64,000 nt of DNA from Gordonia soli NBRC 108243 (GCF_000334455.1 NZ_BANX01000028.1:1-64000); one strand, 5' to 3'; positions 9,461 through 18,953 are shown, counted from the first letter of the stretch. Notes: generated by a model not told the origin, from the sequence alone. A program made the numbers and translations.

Positions 9461-9785
9461 GGTCACAATCTGCCGTCCAGCGCGGAGTCGCGTGGATATC
9501 GCACGTGACACCCCGCTGAGCGGCAGTTTGTGGTCACGCCTCCGGCCGCGTCCCCGACCACCCCGAAAACCACCCCGCGCCGCAGCGCAATCGGGCAAAA
9601 TCTGCCGTCCAGGGAACCGCCGAGTGGATATTGCACGCGGCTCCCCGCTGCGCGGCAGATTGTGGTCACGCCTCCGGCCGCGTCCCCGACCACCCCGAAA
9701 CCCACCCCGCGCCCGTCGAAAACCACCCGAGACCTGCTCGCGGATGCCAATACGGTCCAGACGGTCCACTCGCGGGCGGATTTCG
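9461..9785 (-). repeat. Palindromic repeat module, left copy (two hairpins)
   Basis: This gene-free stretch between two convergent genes holds two near-palindromes, at about 9461-9536 and 9596-9668. Each starts with (C)ACAATCTGCCG or a close variant, has a GATATC/GATATT centre, and ends with the complement CGGCAG(A/T)TTGTG. Each is followed by the same ~45-bp spacer (GCCTCCGGCCGCGTCCCCGA then CCACCCCGAAAAC), so the unit is also an imperfect ~130-bp tandem duplication. A third block, 9715-9785, is homologous in reverse complement to the start of the module right of birA. Could act as a transcription end, a REP/MITE-like element or a protein-binding site. Confidence 0.75.
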
Positions 9786-9854
9786 ACAGACTTCGGGCGG
9801 ACTTGCGGCTGCGTCTCCTTACTTCTCCCGCCCGCGGTAGGCCCGTCCTGAGAC

Positions 9855-10661
9855 TCAGTCGATGGCGCGGAGGTGTGTGACATCTCCGGCCGCCGCGACG
9901 ATCCGTTCGCCGTCGGCGTCCACGAGGATCCGCCCCTGAGCATCCACCCCGGTCGCGGTGCCCTCCACGGTTCGGTCGCCCGGCAGCACGAGTCGCACGC
10001 GCCGGCCGATGGTGTCGCTGCGCCGACGGTAGGCCTCGACGAGCTCGTCCACACGATCCGGCCACCAGGCCAGCCAGGACGAGAGCGCGCGCAGGTAGGC
10101 GATGGCCACGTCCTCGGCCGACACCGGGTGCCCGACGGCCAGCTGCAGCGACGTCGCCGTCTCCACCGGCAGCTGCTCCTCGGTCAAAGCCGTGTTGATC
10201 CCGGTGCCGATGACCGCGATGCCACCGTCGGGGGTCCGCGCGTACTCGGCGAGGATGCCGGCCACCTTGCGGTCGTCCAGCAGGACGTCGTTGGGCCACT
10301 TGAGGACCGGACGCACGCCGATCACCTCTTCGATGGCCTCCGCGGTGGCGAGCCCGGTGAGCAGCGACAACCAGCCCAGCTGCGCCGTGTTGTCGCCCAC
10401 GGCGATGACCACCGACGTGGCGAGCTGGCCACCGGCCGGCGCCGCCCACACCCGTGCGTGGCGGCCACGGCCGGCCGTCTGGTCGGTGGTCAGTCGGACA
10501 GTTCCGTCCAGGCCGGATTCCTCGGCCCGCCCGATGAGGTCGGCGTTGGTGGAGGATGTCGAGTCGACCGCCTCCACCCTGGTCCATCGGGTATCGGCGA
10601 GAGCGGCGGCCAGACGATCGCCGTCGAGCTGGTCGGAACCGGATTCGTAGACGTCAGCCAT
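9855..10661 (-). CDS. birA: Biotin--[acetyl-CoA-carboxylase] ligase BirA
   Basis: A 268-residue group I biotin protein ligase without the N-terminal DNA-binding domain of E. coli BirA. The biotinyl-AMP loop is TAGRGRHARVW; KWPNDVLLDDRKVAGIL carries the catalytic Lys region; a small C-terminal SH3-like domain follows (GRRVRLVLPGDRTVEG). The ATG at 10661 was chosen over an upstream open frame because it matches the family start and is preceded by a TAGGGT box (leaderless). BirA biotinylates the carboxylase lysines encoded in this window (AccA3, Pyc, the giant carboxylase). Flanked on both sides by inverted palindromic modules. Confidence 0.94.
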   Translation of the reverse strand: MADVYESGSDQLDGDRLAAALADTRWTRVEAVDSTSSTNADLIGRAEESGLDGTVRLTTDQTAGRGRHARVWAAPAGGQLATSVVIAVGDNTAQLGWLSLLTGLATAEAIEEVIGVRPVLKWPNDVLLDDRKVAGILAEYARTPDGGIAVIGTGINTALTEEQLPVETATSLQLAVGHPVSAEDVAIAYLRALSSWLAWWPDRVDELVEAYRRRSDTIGRRVRLVLPGDRTVEGTATGVDAQGRILVDADGERIVAAAGDVTHLRAID

Positions 10662-10669
10662 GAGACCGA

Positions 10670-10675
10670 ACCCTA
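10670..10675 (-). promoter_or_regulatory. -10 box of the leaderless birA promoter
   Basis: TAGGGT on the minus strand ends eight bases before the birA ATG; no ribosome-binding site is present. Confidence 0.45.
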
Positions 10676-10749
10676 TCGCCCCGCGACGACCGTCGAGCCC
10701 AACTGACACGACAGGCTCAGGTCGCTGCGCACGATCCCCCCGAAATCCA

Positions 10750-11101
10750 CCCGGGAGCGGAACACTCGACCGTATCGACATCCGCGAGCGGGTCTCGGGT
10801 GGTTTTCGGTGGCCGTGGGGCGGTTTTCGGCACGGACCCGGGCAGCCCCGTCAGCCGCGCAAACCCGACCACAATCTGCCGCCTAGCGGGGTGTCGTGTG
10901 CAATATCCACGCAGCTCCGCGCTGGACGGCAGATTGTGGTCGGATGGAGCAGCTCTCGGGTGGTTTTCGATGACCGCGGGACCGCTTTCGGCGACCGACC
11001 CCAGCCGACCGCCGGCGGCCACCCCGCCCCCACACTGCCGCCCAGCCGACCACCACGTGCACCATCCACACGACTCCCGACTCCACGGCAGATCGTGTCC
11101 G
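10750..11101 (+). repeat. Palindromic repeat module, right copy (two hairpins)
   Basis: Between birA and accD5 (a 620-bp gap with no convincing gene) lies a second module, inverted relative to the one at 9461-9785. It begins with a segment shared with the left copy (CATCCGCGAGC(G/A)GGTCTCGG then TGGTTTTCG at about 10780-10806). A very good palindrome follows at 10868-10942 (arms ACCACAATCTGCCG and CGGCAGATTGTGGT, centre CAATATCCAC) and a decayed one at 11028-11101. The same order of elements on both sides of birA indicates an inverted duplication. Confidence 0.75.
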
Positions 11102-11242
11102 GCCCGCAGGCCCCAGTCAGCCCGTGATCACTCCCGAGCCGAGCACCCACCTCCGACCCCGGCGACCTCAGCCGACACGCACCGGACGCCCGACGCGACC
11201 GGCGTCACAATGAACATGAGGAATCTCTCATAATCGGTGCGG

Positions 11243-11273
11243 TTGACCGAGCACTACCTCGGGTCGTTAGCAT
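11243..11273 (+). promoter_or_regulatory. accD5 promoter, probably leaderless
   Basis: TTGACC at 11243-11248 and TAGCAT at 11268-11273 are spaced 19 bp. The expected transcription start falls about 11280, two bases before the accD5 ATG, and no Shine-Dalgarno precedes that ATG. Confidence 0.5.
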
Positions 11274-11281
11274 CGTTGGTC

Positions 11282-12910
11282 ATGACCACCGCTTCGCCCG
11301 ATCCCGGCGCCGCTCCCGACATCCACACAACGGCGGGAAAGCTCGCCGACCTGCGTAATCGGCTTGAGGAGACGCGTCACCCGGTCGGCGAGGCCGCTGT
11401 GGAGCGCGTGCACGAGAAGGGCAAGCTGACCGCACGCGAGCGCATCACGCACCTGCTCGACGAGGGTTCCTTCGTCGAATTGGACGCCCTCGCCCGTCAT
11501 CGCAGTACCAATTTCGGTCTGGCCGAGCGACGTCCGCTGGGCGACGGTGTGGTCACCGGCTACGGCACCATCGACGGCCGCGAGGTCTGCATCTTCTCCC
11601 AGGACTCCACCGTCTTCGGCGGCAGCCTGGGTGAGGTCTATGGCGAGAAGATCGTCAAGGTCATGGATCTCGCGATCAAGACCGGTCGCCCGCTGATCGG
11701 TATCAACGACGGCGCGGGTGCCCGCATCCAGGAAGGTGTGGTCTCGCTCGGTCTGTACGGCGAGATCTTCCACCGCAACGTCCGCGCGTCCGGCGTCATC
11801 CCGCAGATCTCGCTCATCCTCGGAGCGGCGGCCGGCGGCCACGTCTACTCCCCCGCCCTCACCGACTTCGTCGTCATGGTCGACAAGACCAGCCAGATGT
11901 TCATCACCGGCCCCGACGTCATCAAGACGGTCACCGGCGAGGACGTCACGATGGAGGACCTCGGTGGCGCCCACACGCACATGAGCAAGTCCGGAACCGC
12001 GCACTACGTCGCGCAGGACGAAGAGGACGCACTCGAGTACGTCAAGGACCTGCTCGGCTACCTGCCCAGCAACAATCGCGCCGAGGCGCCGCGGCTGCCC
12101 GTCGACCAGCCTGCCGCAGGCTCGATCGAGGACACCCTCACCGACGAGGATCTCGAACTCGACACGCTGATCCCCGACTCGCCGAACCAGCCGTACGACA
12201 TGCACGAGGTCATCCGTCGCATCCTCGACGACGACGAGTTCCTCGAGGTGCAGGCCGAATACGCGACCAACGTCATCGTCGGTTTCGGTCGCGTCGACGG
12301 CCGCAGCGTCGGCATCGTCGCCAACCAGCCGACCCAGTTCGCCGGCTGTCTGGACATCAAGGGTTCGGAGAAGGCCGCGCGCTTCGTCCGCACCTGCGAT
12401 GCCTTCAACATCCCCATCGTCACCCTGGTCGACGTCCCGGGCTTCCTGCCGGGCACCGAGCAGGAATACAACGGCATCATCCGCCGTGGCGCCAAGCTGC
12501 TGTACGCCTACGGCGAGGCCACGGTCGGCAAGATCACCATCATCACCCGCAAGGCCTACGGCGGCGCGTACGACGTCATGGGGTCCAAGCACATGGGCGC
12601 CGACGTCAACCTCGCGTGGCCGACTGCTCAGATCGCGGTCATGGGCGCGTCCGGCGCGGTCGGATTCGTCTATCGCGGTCGTCTCAAGGAGGCCGCTGCC
12701 AACGGCGAGGACGTCGATGCGCTGCGCCTCCAGCTCCAGCAGGAGTACGAGGACACGCTGGTCAACCCGTACGTTGCCGCCGAACGCGGTTACGTCGATG
12801 CGGTGATCCCGCCCAGCCACACCCGTGGTCAGGTGGCGACCGCCCTCAAGCTGCTCGAGCGCAAGCTCGTCACGCTGCCGCCGAAGAAGCACGGGAACAT
12901 CCCGCTCTGA
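11282..12910 (+). CDS. accD5: Acyl-CoA carboxylase beta subunit AccD5 (propionyl/acetyl-CoA carboxyltransferase)
   Basis: A 542-residue biotin-dependent carboxyltransferase. It transfers CO2 from carboxybiotin on AccA3 to propionyl-CoA or acetyl-CoA, supplying (methyl)malonyl-CoA for lipid synthesis. The crotonase-type halves are complete: [26 protein letters not shown] and [19 protein letters not shown] in the N-half; [20 protein letters not shown] and [20 protein letters not shown] with [18 protein letters not shown] in the C-half. The oxyanion-hole glycines (GAAAGG, AYGGAY) are present. Start set to the ATG at 11282, which fits the family N-terminus ([11 protein letters not shown] soon after). 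The gene order birA, accD5, accE, maf is that of mycobacteria. Confidence 0.95.
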   Translation: MTTASPDPGAAPDIHTTAGKLADLRNRLEETRHPVGEAAVERVHEKGKLTARERITHLLDEGSFVELDALARHRSTNFGLAERRPLGDGVVTGYGTIDGREVCIFSQDSTVFGGSLGEVYGEKIVKVMDLAIKTGRPLIGINDGAGARIQEGVVSLGLYGEIFHRNVRASGVIPQISLILGAAAGGHVYSPALTDFVVMVDKTSQMFITGPDVIKTVTGEDVTMEDLGGAHTHMSKSGTAHYVAQDEEDALEYVKDLLGYLPSNNRAEAPRLPVDQPAAGSIEDTLTDEDLELDTLIPDSPNQPYDMHEVIRRILDDDEFLEVQAEYATNVIVGFGRVDGRSVGIVANQPTQFAGCLDIKGSEKAARFVRTCDAFNIPIVTLVDVPGFLPGTEQEYNGIIRRGAKLLYAYGEATVGKITIITRKAYGGAYDVMGSKHMGADVNLAWPTAQIAVMGASGAVGFVYRGRLKEAAANGEDVDALRLQLQQEYEDTLVNPYVAAERGYVDAVIPPSHTRGQVATALKLLERKLVTLPPKKHGNIPL

Positions 12911-13164
12911 TGGCGCCGAACGAGAACGGGGACACGGTGAGCACCGACGCCGGCGAGACCACGAAGGCACCCTTCCTGCGCGTCGTGCGCGGCAATCCGA
13001 CCGACGACGAGGTCGCCGCGCTGGTCGCGGTCGTGGCCGCTGCATCGTCGTCCTCGGGTGGCGGTCCGGTCGACACCGGGCCGCGAGACAACTGGGGCAC
13101 GCCGGTCGATCGACTGCGCGCCGACTGGGGCTCACCCACGAGCTTCATCAACCAGCGCTGGTGA
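12910..13164 (+). CDS. accE: Acyl-CoA carboxylase epsilon subunit
   Basis: An 84-residue protein whose ATG overlaps the accD5 stop (TGATG). It carries the AccE pattern: LRVVRGNPTDDEVAALVAVV, then WGTPVDRLRADWG and a C-terminal tryptophan. In Streptomyces and mycobacteria this small subunit bridges and activates the alpha-beta complex (AccA3-AccD5). Length and position agree with mycobacterial AccE5. Confidence 0.9.
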   Translation: MAPNENGDTVSTDAGETTKAPFLRVVRGNPTDDEVAALVAVVAAASSSSGGGPVDTGPRDNWGTPVDRLRADWGSPTSFINQRW

Positions 13165-13889
13165 CCGCCGACGGCGTGCGCGTCGTACTCGGGTCGGCGT
13201 CACCGGCCCGACTCAGGGTGTTGCGCGCCGCCGGCCTCCGGCCGCGGGTGCTCGTATCCGACGTCGACGAGGACGCCCTCCTCGAAGAACTTGTGACCGC
13301 ACCGCCCCATCAGGTGGTCGTGCGCCTGGCGCAGGCCAAGGCCGATGCCGTGGTGGCCGCTCTGCTGGCCGAGGAGCGTCCCGACGCCCCGACCGACGAG
13401 ACCCGACCCGACGAGAGCTCGGCCGTCGACACCGTGGTGCTCACGTGCGACTCGATGCTGCTGATCGACGGGGTGCTCGCGGGCAAGCCACACACTGCGG
13501 CGGTCGCTGCCGAGCGATGGCGATCGATGCGGGGACGCCAGGGCGAACTGCTGACCGGGCACTGTGTCGCCGTGCTGTCGGGTGGTGAGGTCACCGCGTC
13601 CGCGCACGCCGACGCGGGCACGATGATCCGATTCGCCGACATCGACGACGCGACCATCGATTCCTACGTCGCCACTGGCGAACCCCTCTCGGTCGCAGGG
13701 GGTTTCACTCTCGACGGCCTCGGTGGCTGGTTCATCGACGGCATCGACGGCGACCCGTCGTCGGTCCTGGGCATCGGGTTGCCGACGGTCCGAGCGCTGC
13801 TGCGACGCGTCGGTATCGACGTCACCCGACTCTGGTCGGACACCGCCACGTCGAACATCTCCGCCGGATCGGCCGACGCGCCCCACTGA
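13161..13889 (+). CDS. maf: Maf-family nucleoside triphosphate pyrophosphatase
   Basis: A 242-residue Maf protein starting at a GTG that overlaps the accE stop (GTGA). The SxSPxR loop appears as LGSASPARLRVLRAAGL, and the acidic motif as TCDSMLLIDGVLAGKP. TAAVAAERWRSMRGRQGELLTG is the usual central segment. Maf enzymes hydrolyse non-canonical or excess NTPs. Last gene of the accD5 operon before the accessory block; in M. tuberculosis the next gene is sseA, here displaced by about 12 kb. Confidence 0.92.
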   Translation: MTADGVRVVLGSASPARLRVLRAAGLRPRVLVSDVDEDALLEELVTAPPHQVVVRLAQAKADAVVAALLAEERPDAPTDETRPDESSAVDTVVLTCDSMLLIDGVLAGKPHTAAVAAERWRSMRGRQGELLTGHCVAVLSGGEVTASAHADAGTMIRFADIDDATIDSYVATGEPLSVAGGFTLDGLGGWFIDGIDGDPSSVLGIGLPTVRALLRRVGIDVTRLWSDTATSNISAGSADAPH

Positions 13890-13910
13890 CGGCATCGCCG
13901 CCCGACTCCC

Positions 13911-15314
13911 TCACCACCAGCGGTGGCCCAGCCCCCACTCCGCCAGTTCGGCACCGACGATCTCGCGGACGTGGTCGACGTCGCCGAAGTGATCGGGATG
14001 GATACCGAAGAAGGTGAGCGTCACCCGATCTCCGTACTCCACCGCCCATGCCGCCAGCGCCGGCCCCTGTTCCCGACGGTTGGCCGCGGGACGGCCCTGC
14101 ATGATCGCCCGGATCGCGAAGGACGAGGGCCGACTGTCGCCGATGATCAGCACATCGGCCGGGGCGACACCGAGATTCGAGACCGTGGTGTCGGGTCCCG
14201 GTACCGATTGCATGAGTCGACGCACCACCGGCCGCGGCAGTAATCGCACCACGGGCTGGAGGTTGTCGGCGACCTGGTCGGCGCCGGTCGCCGCATAGTC
14301 GGCGAAGGCGCGTTTGCTCAGGGCGCGGATCATCGACAGCCCGTCCGCGGGTTCCACCGGATCCGGGAGTCGAATCCAGACCCCACCGGACGCATTGGCT
14401 CGGTCGTCGGCATCTCCGGCGCGGGTGTTGACCGCCATGCACACGCGCAGCGGCCCGTCGACCGGGTAGCTCGACCGTCGCATGACGCCGGCGAGGACGG
14501 CGGTGAACAACGAGTTCGCCGTGCCGCCGTGTTCGGCTGCGCGCTTGTGCAGTTCGTCCCGATCCAGATCGAGGATCGCGAGGGTTGGTTCGGGGTCGAC
14601 GAGCCCGGCGCCCACCCGGACGACCGGTGCCGGTTGTGGTGACACCTGCTGTGCAGTCGGTTCGCCGACACCTGTGGGAGCTGGTGTCGGATCGGTCCCG
14701 TCCGGTCGACGACGAGCCGCGGTCGCGGCGCGGACCAATTGTCGAAGAGCACGTCCGGCCGCCCCCACCTGCCGGAGAGCGTCCCGGGCATCGCCTCGCA
14801 TTGCCGACTCGGCGTCGTCGTGGCGCTCGGGCAGTGCGGCCGACGACGGGTCCGCCGACCGGGCCGCGGCGAGCGCGCGATACACGCCTTCGCCGTCGGC
14901 GATCATGTGCGAGACCAGGAGTGAGACCACGCGTCCGCCACCGATGACCGACACGGTGTCGAGCCGCCAACCGTGACCGTCGGCCGGAGCGAGTCTGCTC
15001 TGCCGTAGCCGCTCGTCGGCCCACGCGCCGATCTCCTCGTCGGAGATCGCCTGATCGGCCTTGTCCAGGGACGGGATCGAGTGCGCGCGGACCCACCGGT
15101 GGCGCGCTCCCGGGACGCGGGCACCGACCACGGCACGGTTCAAGGCGCCCTCGGCGAGCCGGTCGCGCAGGTCCACGACCGCATCGAAGCCGGGATCGTC
15201 GGCGAACGACCAGATGAACTGGATGGGTGCGCGAAGGCCGAAGAACTGCTCGGCGAGCAGGTACGACTCGTCGGCGCCGCTCACGCGACGGACCATGGTG
15301 TCACCGGATCTCAT
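13911..15314 (-). CDS. Condensation/WS-DGAT-like acyltransferase
   Basis: A 467-residue protein of the CoA-dependent acyltransferase fold. The HxxxDG catalytic motif is SHMIADGEG (His136, Asp140), and the second half has the VSNLG segment typical of wax-ester synthase/alcohol acyltransferase relatives (DTTVSNLGVAPADVLIIGDS). A proline/threonine-rich linker (about residues 195-230) joins the two lobes. It starts at an ATG with a GGGAGGT site, overlapping the upstream paralogue by 14 bp. The two are co-transcribed, and divergent from the GT1 gene. Acyl donor and acceptor unknown; the glycosyltransferase neighbours suggest a glycolipid acceptor. Confidence 0.75.
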   Translation of the reverse strand: MRSGDTMVRRVSGADESYLLAEQFFGLRAPIQFIWSFADDPGFDAVVDLRDRLAEGALNRAVVGARVPGARHRWVRAHSIPSLDKADQAISDEEIGAWADERLRQSRLAPADGHGWRLDTVSVIGGGRVVSLLVSHMIADGEGVYRALAAARSADPSSAALPERHDDAESAMRGDARDALRQVGAAGRALRQLVRAATAARRRPDGTDPTPAPTGVGEPTAQQVSPQPAPVVRVGAGLVDPEPTLAILDLDRDELHKRAAEHGGTANSLFTAVLAGVMRRSSYPVDGPLRVCMAVNTRAGDADDRANASGGVWIRLPDPVEPADGLSMIRALSKRAFADYAATGADQVADNLQPVVRLLPRPVVRRLMQSVPGPDTTVSNLGVAPADVLIIGDSRPSSFAIRAIMQGRPAANRREQGPALAAWAVEYGDRVTLTFFGIHPDHFGDVDHVREIVGAELAEWGLGHRWW

Positions 15315-16740
15315 GGGGTACCTCCCATTTCAGCAGTTCGCCGCGCAGGGCCGCACGGAGTGTGGAGTCGTCGGGAAAGGTCTTCTCGTCGAACGCCTGT
15401 GCCGCGATGGTGATCGAGTCGCCCGACCGCAAGAACCAGGCCTGGACACCGTCACCGAACCGGTACGGGAGGTCGGGGTCGACACCCTGCGCGATCCCAC
15501 GGAACGCCACCCGGGATGCGCGACGGCCGGCTACGGACGAGAGTCCCTCGGATGCGCCGAGGTTCGATGCGACGACGTCGGGCATGCCCGATCCGGCCGT
15601 CACCATCGGCAACAGCCAGCGATTGGGTAACAGCCACATCAGGGGTTGAAGATGCACCGTGGAGGTCCGTCGTCCAGCACCGAGTTCGGTGAAGGCGTGT
15701 TTGCAGGCACGCCGGATCGGCCCCAGGTCGGTCCCGGCCACCGGCTGGTCGGTGAGCGTGACGGTGACACCCGCGGTGGCGTTTCCGCCGTCGTCGCCGT
15801 CCGCCCGGACGTCCACCGGCAGCCCGACCCGGATCGGCACCCCGAGGTCAGCGTGCCCCGCCGAGCGGAGGGTTCCCGACACCACGGCGACGAACAGGGA
15901 ATTCGTCGTCCCACCGTGCCGTACGGCCACGGCCTCCCAGGCATCTGCGGCAACTGTTGCCGTCGCGCGTGCTCCGACCGCGGTCGGGGCACGATCACTC
16001 AGCGATGCGCGTCCGGGTTCCGTGGAGGTGGGAGCCGCCTCGACCGTCTTCGACGTCTGCGCGCGGCCGCCTCCGGCCCGCCCCTCGGTGAGCCGATCAC
16101 GGCCGACACCGACGGCCACCCGTGCGACACCGGATGCGGCCGCACCGACCTGCCGGACCGCGTCGACGAGGTCGGCGACGGCCCCCGCGGTCCGGCCACC
16201 GGCCGCAGATGTATCGGCGGGAATGCGATCTGCGGCAATGAGATCGGCGCTGCCGCGAACCGGGATGTCGCGGCCGAGAGCGACGGCCGCCAGGGCGTCG
16301 GAGGCCGCCGCCACCATCGACCGTCCGTCGGTGACCAGGTGCAATGCGGTCAGGGAGAGCACCGACCGCCCGTCGCGGGTGGTCACCGCGCGCAGTCGCC
16401 AGCACCGGCCCTCCTCCGGATCGAGCGGTACCCCGTCGAGCTCGGCTCCCGACCACGCGTCGATCTCGTCGTCGGCGACGGGCACCCGATCGATGACCGC
16501 CGTCAGCGGTTCCTCCGCCCGGACCCAGTACGGGCGGGCGCCGGGCACACGGGGGCGGCACAGCCTGCGGTGCAGACGACCCGCCGACAACCGGGCGGCC
16601 ATCTCTTCCAGTGCGGCATCGGGCACCGAGCCCTCGACCGTCCAGGTGAGCTGCAGCACCACCGACCAGTGCAACGTATCGTGCACGAACCAGTACGTCG
16701 CATCGGGCGCGGACAGGCGTCGCCGTCCTCCATCCATCAT
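15301..16740 (-). CDS. Condensation/WS-DGAT-like acyltransferase (paralogue)
   Basis: A 479-residue paralogue of the downstream gene. Its catalytic motif is ALHLVTDGRS (His134, Asp138), with a linker at about 215-255 and a second-lobe motif PDVVASNLGASEG. It begins APDATYWFVHDTLHWSVVLQ, unlike the canonical WS/DGAT N-terminus, so it is unlikely to be a plain triacylglycerol synthase. ATG at 16740 with GGGAG upstream. First gene of the two-gene acyltransferase transcript reading away from the glycosyltransferase at 16821. Confidence 0.75.
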   Translation of the reverse strand: MMDGGRRRLSAPDATYWFVHDTLHWSVVLQLTWTVEGSVPDAALEEMAARLSAGRLHRRLCRPRVPGARPYWVRAEEPLTAVIDRVPVADDEIDAWSGAELDGVPLDPEEGRCWRLRAVTTRDGRSVLSLTALHLVTDGRSMVAAASDALAAVALGRDIPVRGSADLIAADRIPADTSAAGGRTAGAVADLVDAVRQVGAAASGVARVAVGVGRDRLTEGRAGGGRAQTSKTVEAAPTSTEPGRASLSDRAPTAVGARATATVAADAWEAVAVRHGGTTNSLFVAVVSGTLRSAGHADLGVPIRVGLPVDVRADGDDGGNATAGVTVTLTDQPVAGTDLGPIRRACKHAFTELGAGRRTSTVHLQPLMWLLPNRWLLPMVTAGSGMPDVVASNLGASEGLSSVAGRRASRVAFRGIAQGVDPDLPYRFGDGVQAWFLRSGDSITIAAQAFDEKTFPDDSTLRAALRGELLKWEVPHEIR

Positions 16741-16808
16741 CGACTCCGATCTCCCGGGCCCAGCCGGGGTGTGGGATCGCTCACCACTCGTGTTCGCGTG
16801 GTTCGCGT

Positions 16809-16814
16809 TAGGGT
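16809..16814 (+). promoter_or_regulatory. -10 box of leaderless GT1 promoter
   Basis: TAGGGT ends six bases before the ATG at 16821. The 80-bp gap also must hold the promoter of the divergent acyltransferase pair. Confidence 0.45.
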
Positions 16815-16820
16815 CGGCGC

Positions 16821-18122
16821 ATGCGATTCGTCCTGGCATTCAGCGGAAGTCGTGGCGACGTCCAGCCGGCCGTCGCGCTCGGCGCCCGACTCGTCGAACG
16901 CGGCCACGAGGCCGTGCTCGCGGTTCCACCCAATCTCACCGCCTTCGCGCAGGGGGTCGGACTGCCGACCGCCGACTACGGCACCAGCACCAAGGAGCTG
17001 CTCGACTCCCCTGTCGTGGAACGAGATCTCAAGTCCCGCAACCCCCGAACCCGTCTGCGGGCGGTGTCGGAGATCACGGTCCACGGCGGCAGGCAGATGC
17101 AGGCCGAGCTGATGGAGCTGACCGAAGGTGCCGACGCCGTCATCGCCGGCAGCGCCGGTCAGGAACGCGCACTCAATGTCTCTGCGCGCCGCGGCATCCC
17201 GTACATCCCGCTGCACTACTGCCCGGTGCGGCGCAACGGTTCGGCATCCTTGCTCACGCATATCGGGGTCGATGCCCCGGCGCCGATCGCCCGGGCCAGC
17301 TGGCGACTCGTCGAGCAGTTGCTCTGGCGAGCCGGGCGACGCGGCGAGGACACCCTGCGCGCCGACCTCGGCCTGCCCCCGTCGCAGGGACCGGCCGGTG
17401 ACGAGATCGCGGCGAGCGCGACACCCGAGGTGCAGGCCTACGACCCGGCGCTGTTCCCCGGCCTGGACCGTGAATGGGGCCCCCGGCGCCCGCTCGTCGG
17501 ATTCCTCGGACTGTCGACGGACGACCGTGTGCGACTGGGCGAATCGGGGGTGGACGCCGACACCGACACCTGGCTCTCGGCGGGACCACCGCCGGTGTGC
17601 GTCGGCTTCGGCAGCATGTCGGTCCCCAACCCCCAGGGACTGCGACGAGCAGTCCTCGACGTGACCGAGGAGTTGGGGCTGCGAGTGCTGGTCACGTCGG
17701 GATGGAGCGGGTTCCTCTCCGACGTGTCCGATGATCGGGTCCGGGTCGTCGGCGCGATCGACCACGATGCGGTACTGCCCCGCTGTGTCGCCGCGGTGCA
17801 CCACGGGGGCGCCGGGTCGGTGGGAGCGAGCTTGCGTGCCGGTCTGCCCACCGTCGTGTCCTGGGTGGGCGCCGACCAGCCGATGTGGGGAAACGCCGTC
17901 CGCAGGCTCGGCGTCGGTACGAGCCTGCCGATGGCCGCCACCGACCATCGTCGGCTCCGCAGTGCCCTGACCACTGCGCTGGACCCGCGGACCCGCGACG
18001 CCGCAACCGAACTCGCTCATCGGCTCATCACCCCCGCCCGGGCCGCGGAGCGGGCAGCAGATCTGATCGAGAGTGCGGTCGAGCGATCACGGCAGCACCC
18101 GATCGGCCGCCGGTCGAGCTGA
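16821..18122 (+). CDS. GT1-family glycosyltransferase (glycopeptidolipid/phenolic-glycolipid Gtf type)
   Basis: A 433-residue GT-B enzyme. The N-terminus MRFVLAFSGSRGDVQPAVAL is the mark of the sterol/macrolide-like glycosyltransferases that in mycobacteria decorate glycopeptidolipids and phenolic glycolipids. The C-lobe nucleotide-sugar site reads AVHHGGAGSVGASLRAGLPT followed by DQPMWG. These enzymes transfer a sugar from NDP-sugar to a lipid or polyketide hydroxyl in the cytoplasm. Flanked by acyltransferases on one side and, with a 36-bp convergent overlap, the GT2 gene on the other. Sugar and acceptor cannot be read from sequence. Confidence 0.87.
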   Translation: MRFVLAFSGSRGDVQPAVALGARLVERGHEAVLAVPPNLTAFAQGVGLPTADYGTSTKELLDSPVVERDLKSRNPRTRLRAVSEITVHGGRQMQAELMELTEGADAVIAGSAGQERALNVSARRGIPYIPLHYCPVRRNGSASLLTHIGVDAPAPIARASWRLVEQLLWRAGRRGEDTLRADLGLPPSQGPAGDEIAASATPEVQAYDPALFPGLDREWGPRRPLVGFLGLSTDDRVRLGESGVDADTDTWLSAGPPPVCVGFGSMSVPNPQGLRRAVLDVTEELGLRVLVTSGWSGFLSDVSDDRVRVVGAIDHDAVLPRCVAAVHHGGAGSVGASLRAGLPTVVSWVGADQPMWGNAVRRLGVGTSLPMAATDHRRLRSALTTALDPRTRDAATELAHRLITPARAAERAADLIESAVERSRQHPIGRRSS

Positions 18123-18953
18123 CCCCGACGCACGGAAACCGCCGGTCTCCGCGTCGTACACCCGCATCACCGCGAGTCGGGCGGCGTGGACGACGATGAT
18201 CGCCGGCAGGTACACCGCTGCAGCCCCGATCGCGAGACCGATTCGCCGGTGCAGCAGGAACGTCCGGGGCAGCGCGCTCATGTAGGTGACGAACCCGCGC
18301 ATGCCGGTGTGCATCCTGCGCGGTGACACCCCGACGGTCAGATCGCCGAGAAAGGCGTTGCGACCGCCCACGTCCTGGACGCACAGACCCATGTCGACGT
18401 CCTCGAACACATCGCGCCGCAGCGCTGCTCGGCCGCGGATGGCCTGCCAGGTCGACGATCGCAGGATCATGTTGGAGCCGTACAGGACTGGGACCTCGGT
18501 CACCGCGGTCGGTGATCGGCGCCGGCCGAGAGGATGGAGTCTGACCTTCAGGCGTTCCCACCGCCCTGACATGGGCACGCCGTAGGCTTCGCCGCGGCCA
18601 CACAACGCCGACCACCGGCCGTCGTGATCGGCGGCGAAGAAGTCGACGACGGTCTGCGCCCAGCGTTCACCGACGTGGGTGTCGGCATCGATCCGCGCGA
18701 TGAGACCACCGGTGGCCGCGTCCATGCCGGCATTGCGGGCGTAGACGAGTCCCTGCTGGGCCTCGGTGATCACGCGTAGTCCGGGGAGCCGGGATGCGAA
18801 GGTCTCGACCACGGCCACGGTGTCGTCCCGGGAGTTGTTGTCCACCACGATCACCTCGTGGAGATACTCGCTCTGTGCCGTAAGACGTTCGAGGCAGCCC
18901 CCGATCACCTCGCCCTCGTCGTAGGCGGGGATGACCACCGACAGTCCGGTCAC
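18087..18953 (-). CDS. GT2-family glycosyltransferase
   Basis: A 288-residue GT-A enzyme: GLSVVIPAYDEGEVIGGCLE at the N-terminus, the metal-binding DAD in ARIDADTHVGERW, then a FEDVDMGLCVQDVGG segment resembling the ED catalytic region. One or two membrane-seeking helices follow (about residues 225-262), which would place it at the inner face of the membrane. The GTG start has an AGAGGAAG site. It lies 79 bp after the DrrB-like gene and is probably the last gene of that transcript. Confidence 0.85.
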   Translation of the reverse strand: MTGLSVVIPAYDEGEVIGGCLERLTAQSEYLHEVIVVDNNSRDDTVAVVETFASRLPGLRVITEAQQGLVYARNAGMDAATGGLIARIDADTHVGERWAQTVVDFFAADHDGRWSALCGRGEAYGVPMSGRWERLKVRLHPLGRRRSPTAVTEVPVLYGSNMILRSSTWQAIRGRAALRRDVFEDVDMGLCVQDVGGRNAFLGDLTVGVSPRRMHTGMRGFVTYMSALPRTFLLHRRIGLAIGAAAVYLPAIIVVHAARLAVMRVYDAETGGFRASGSARPAADRVLP

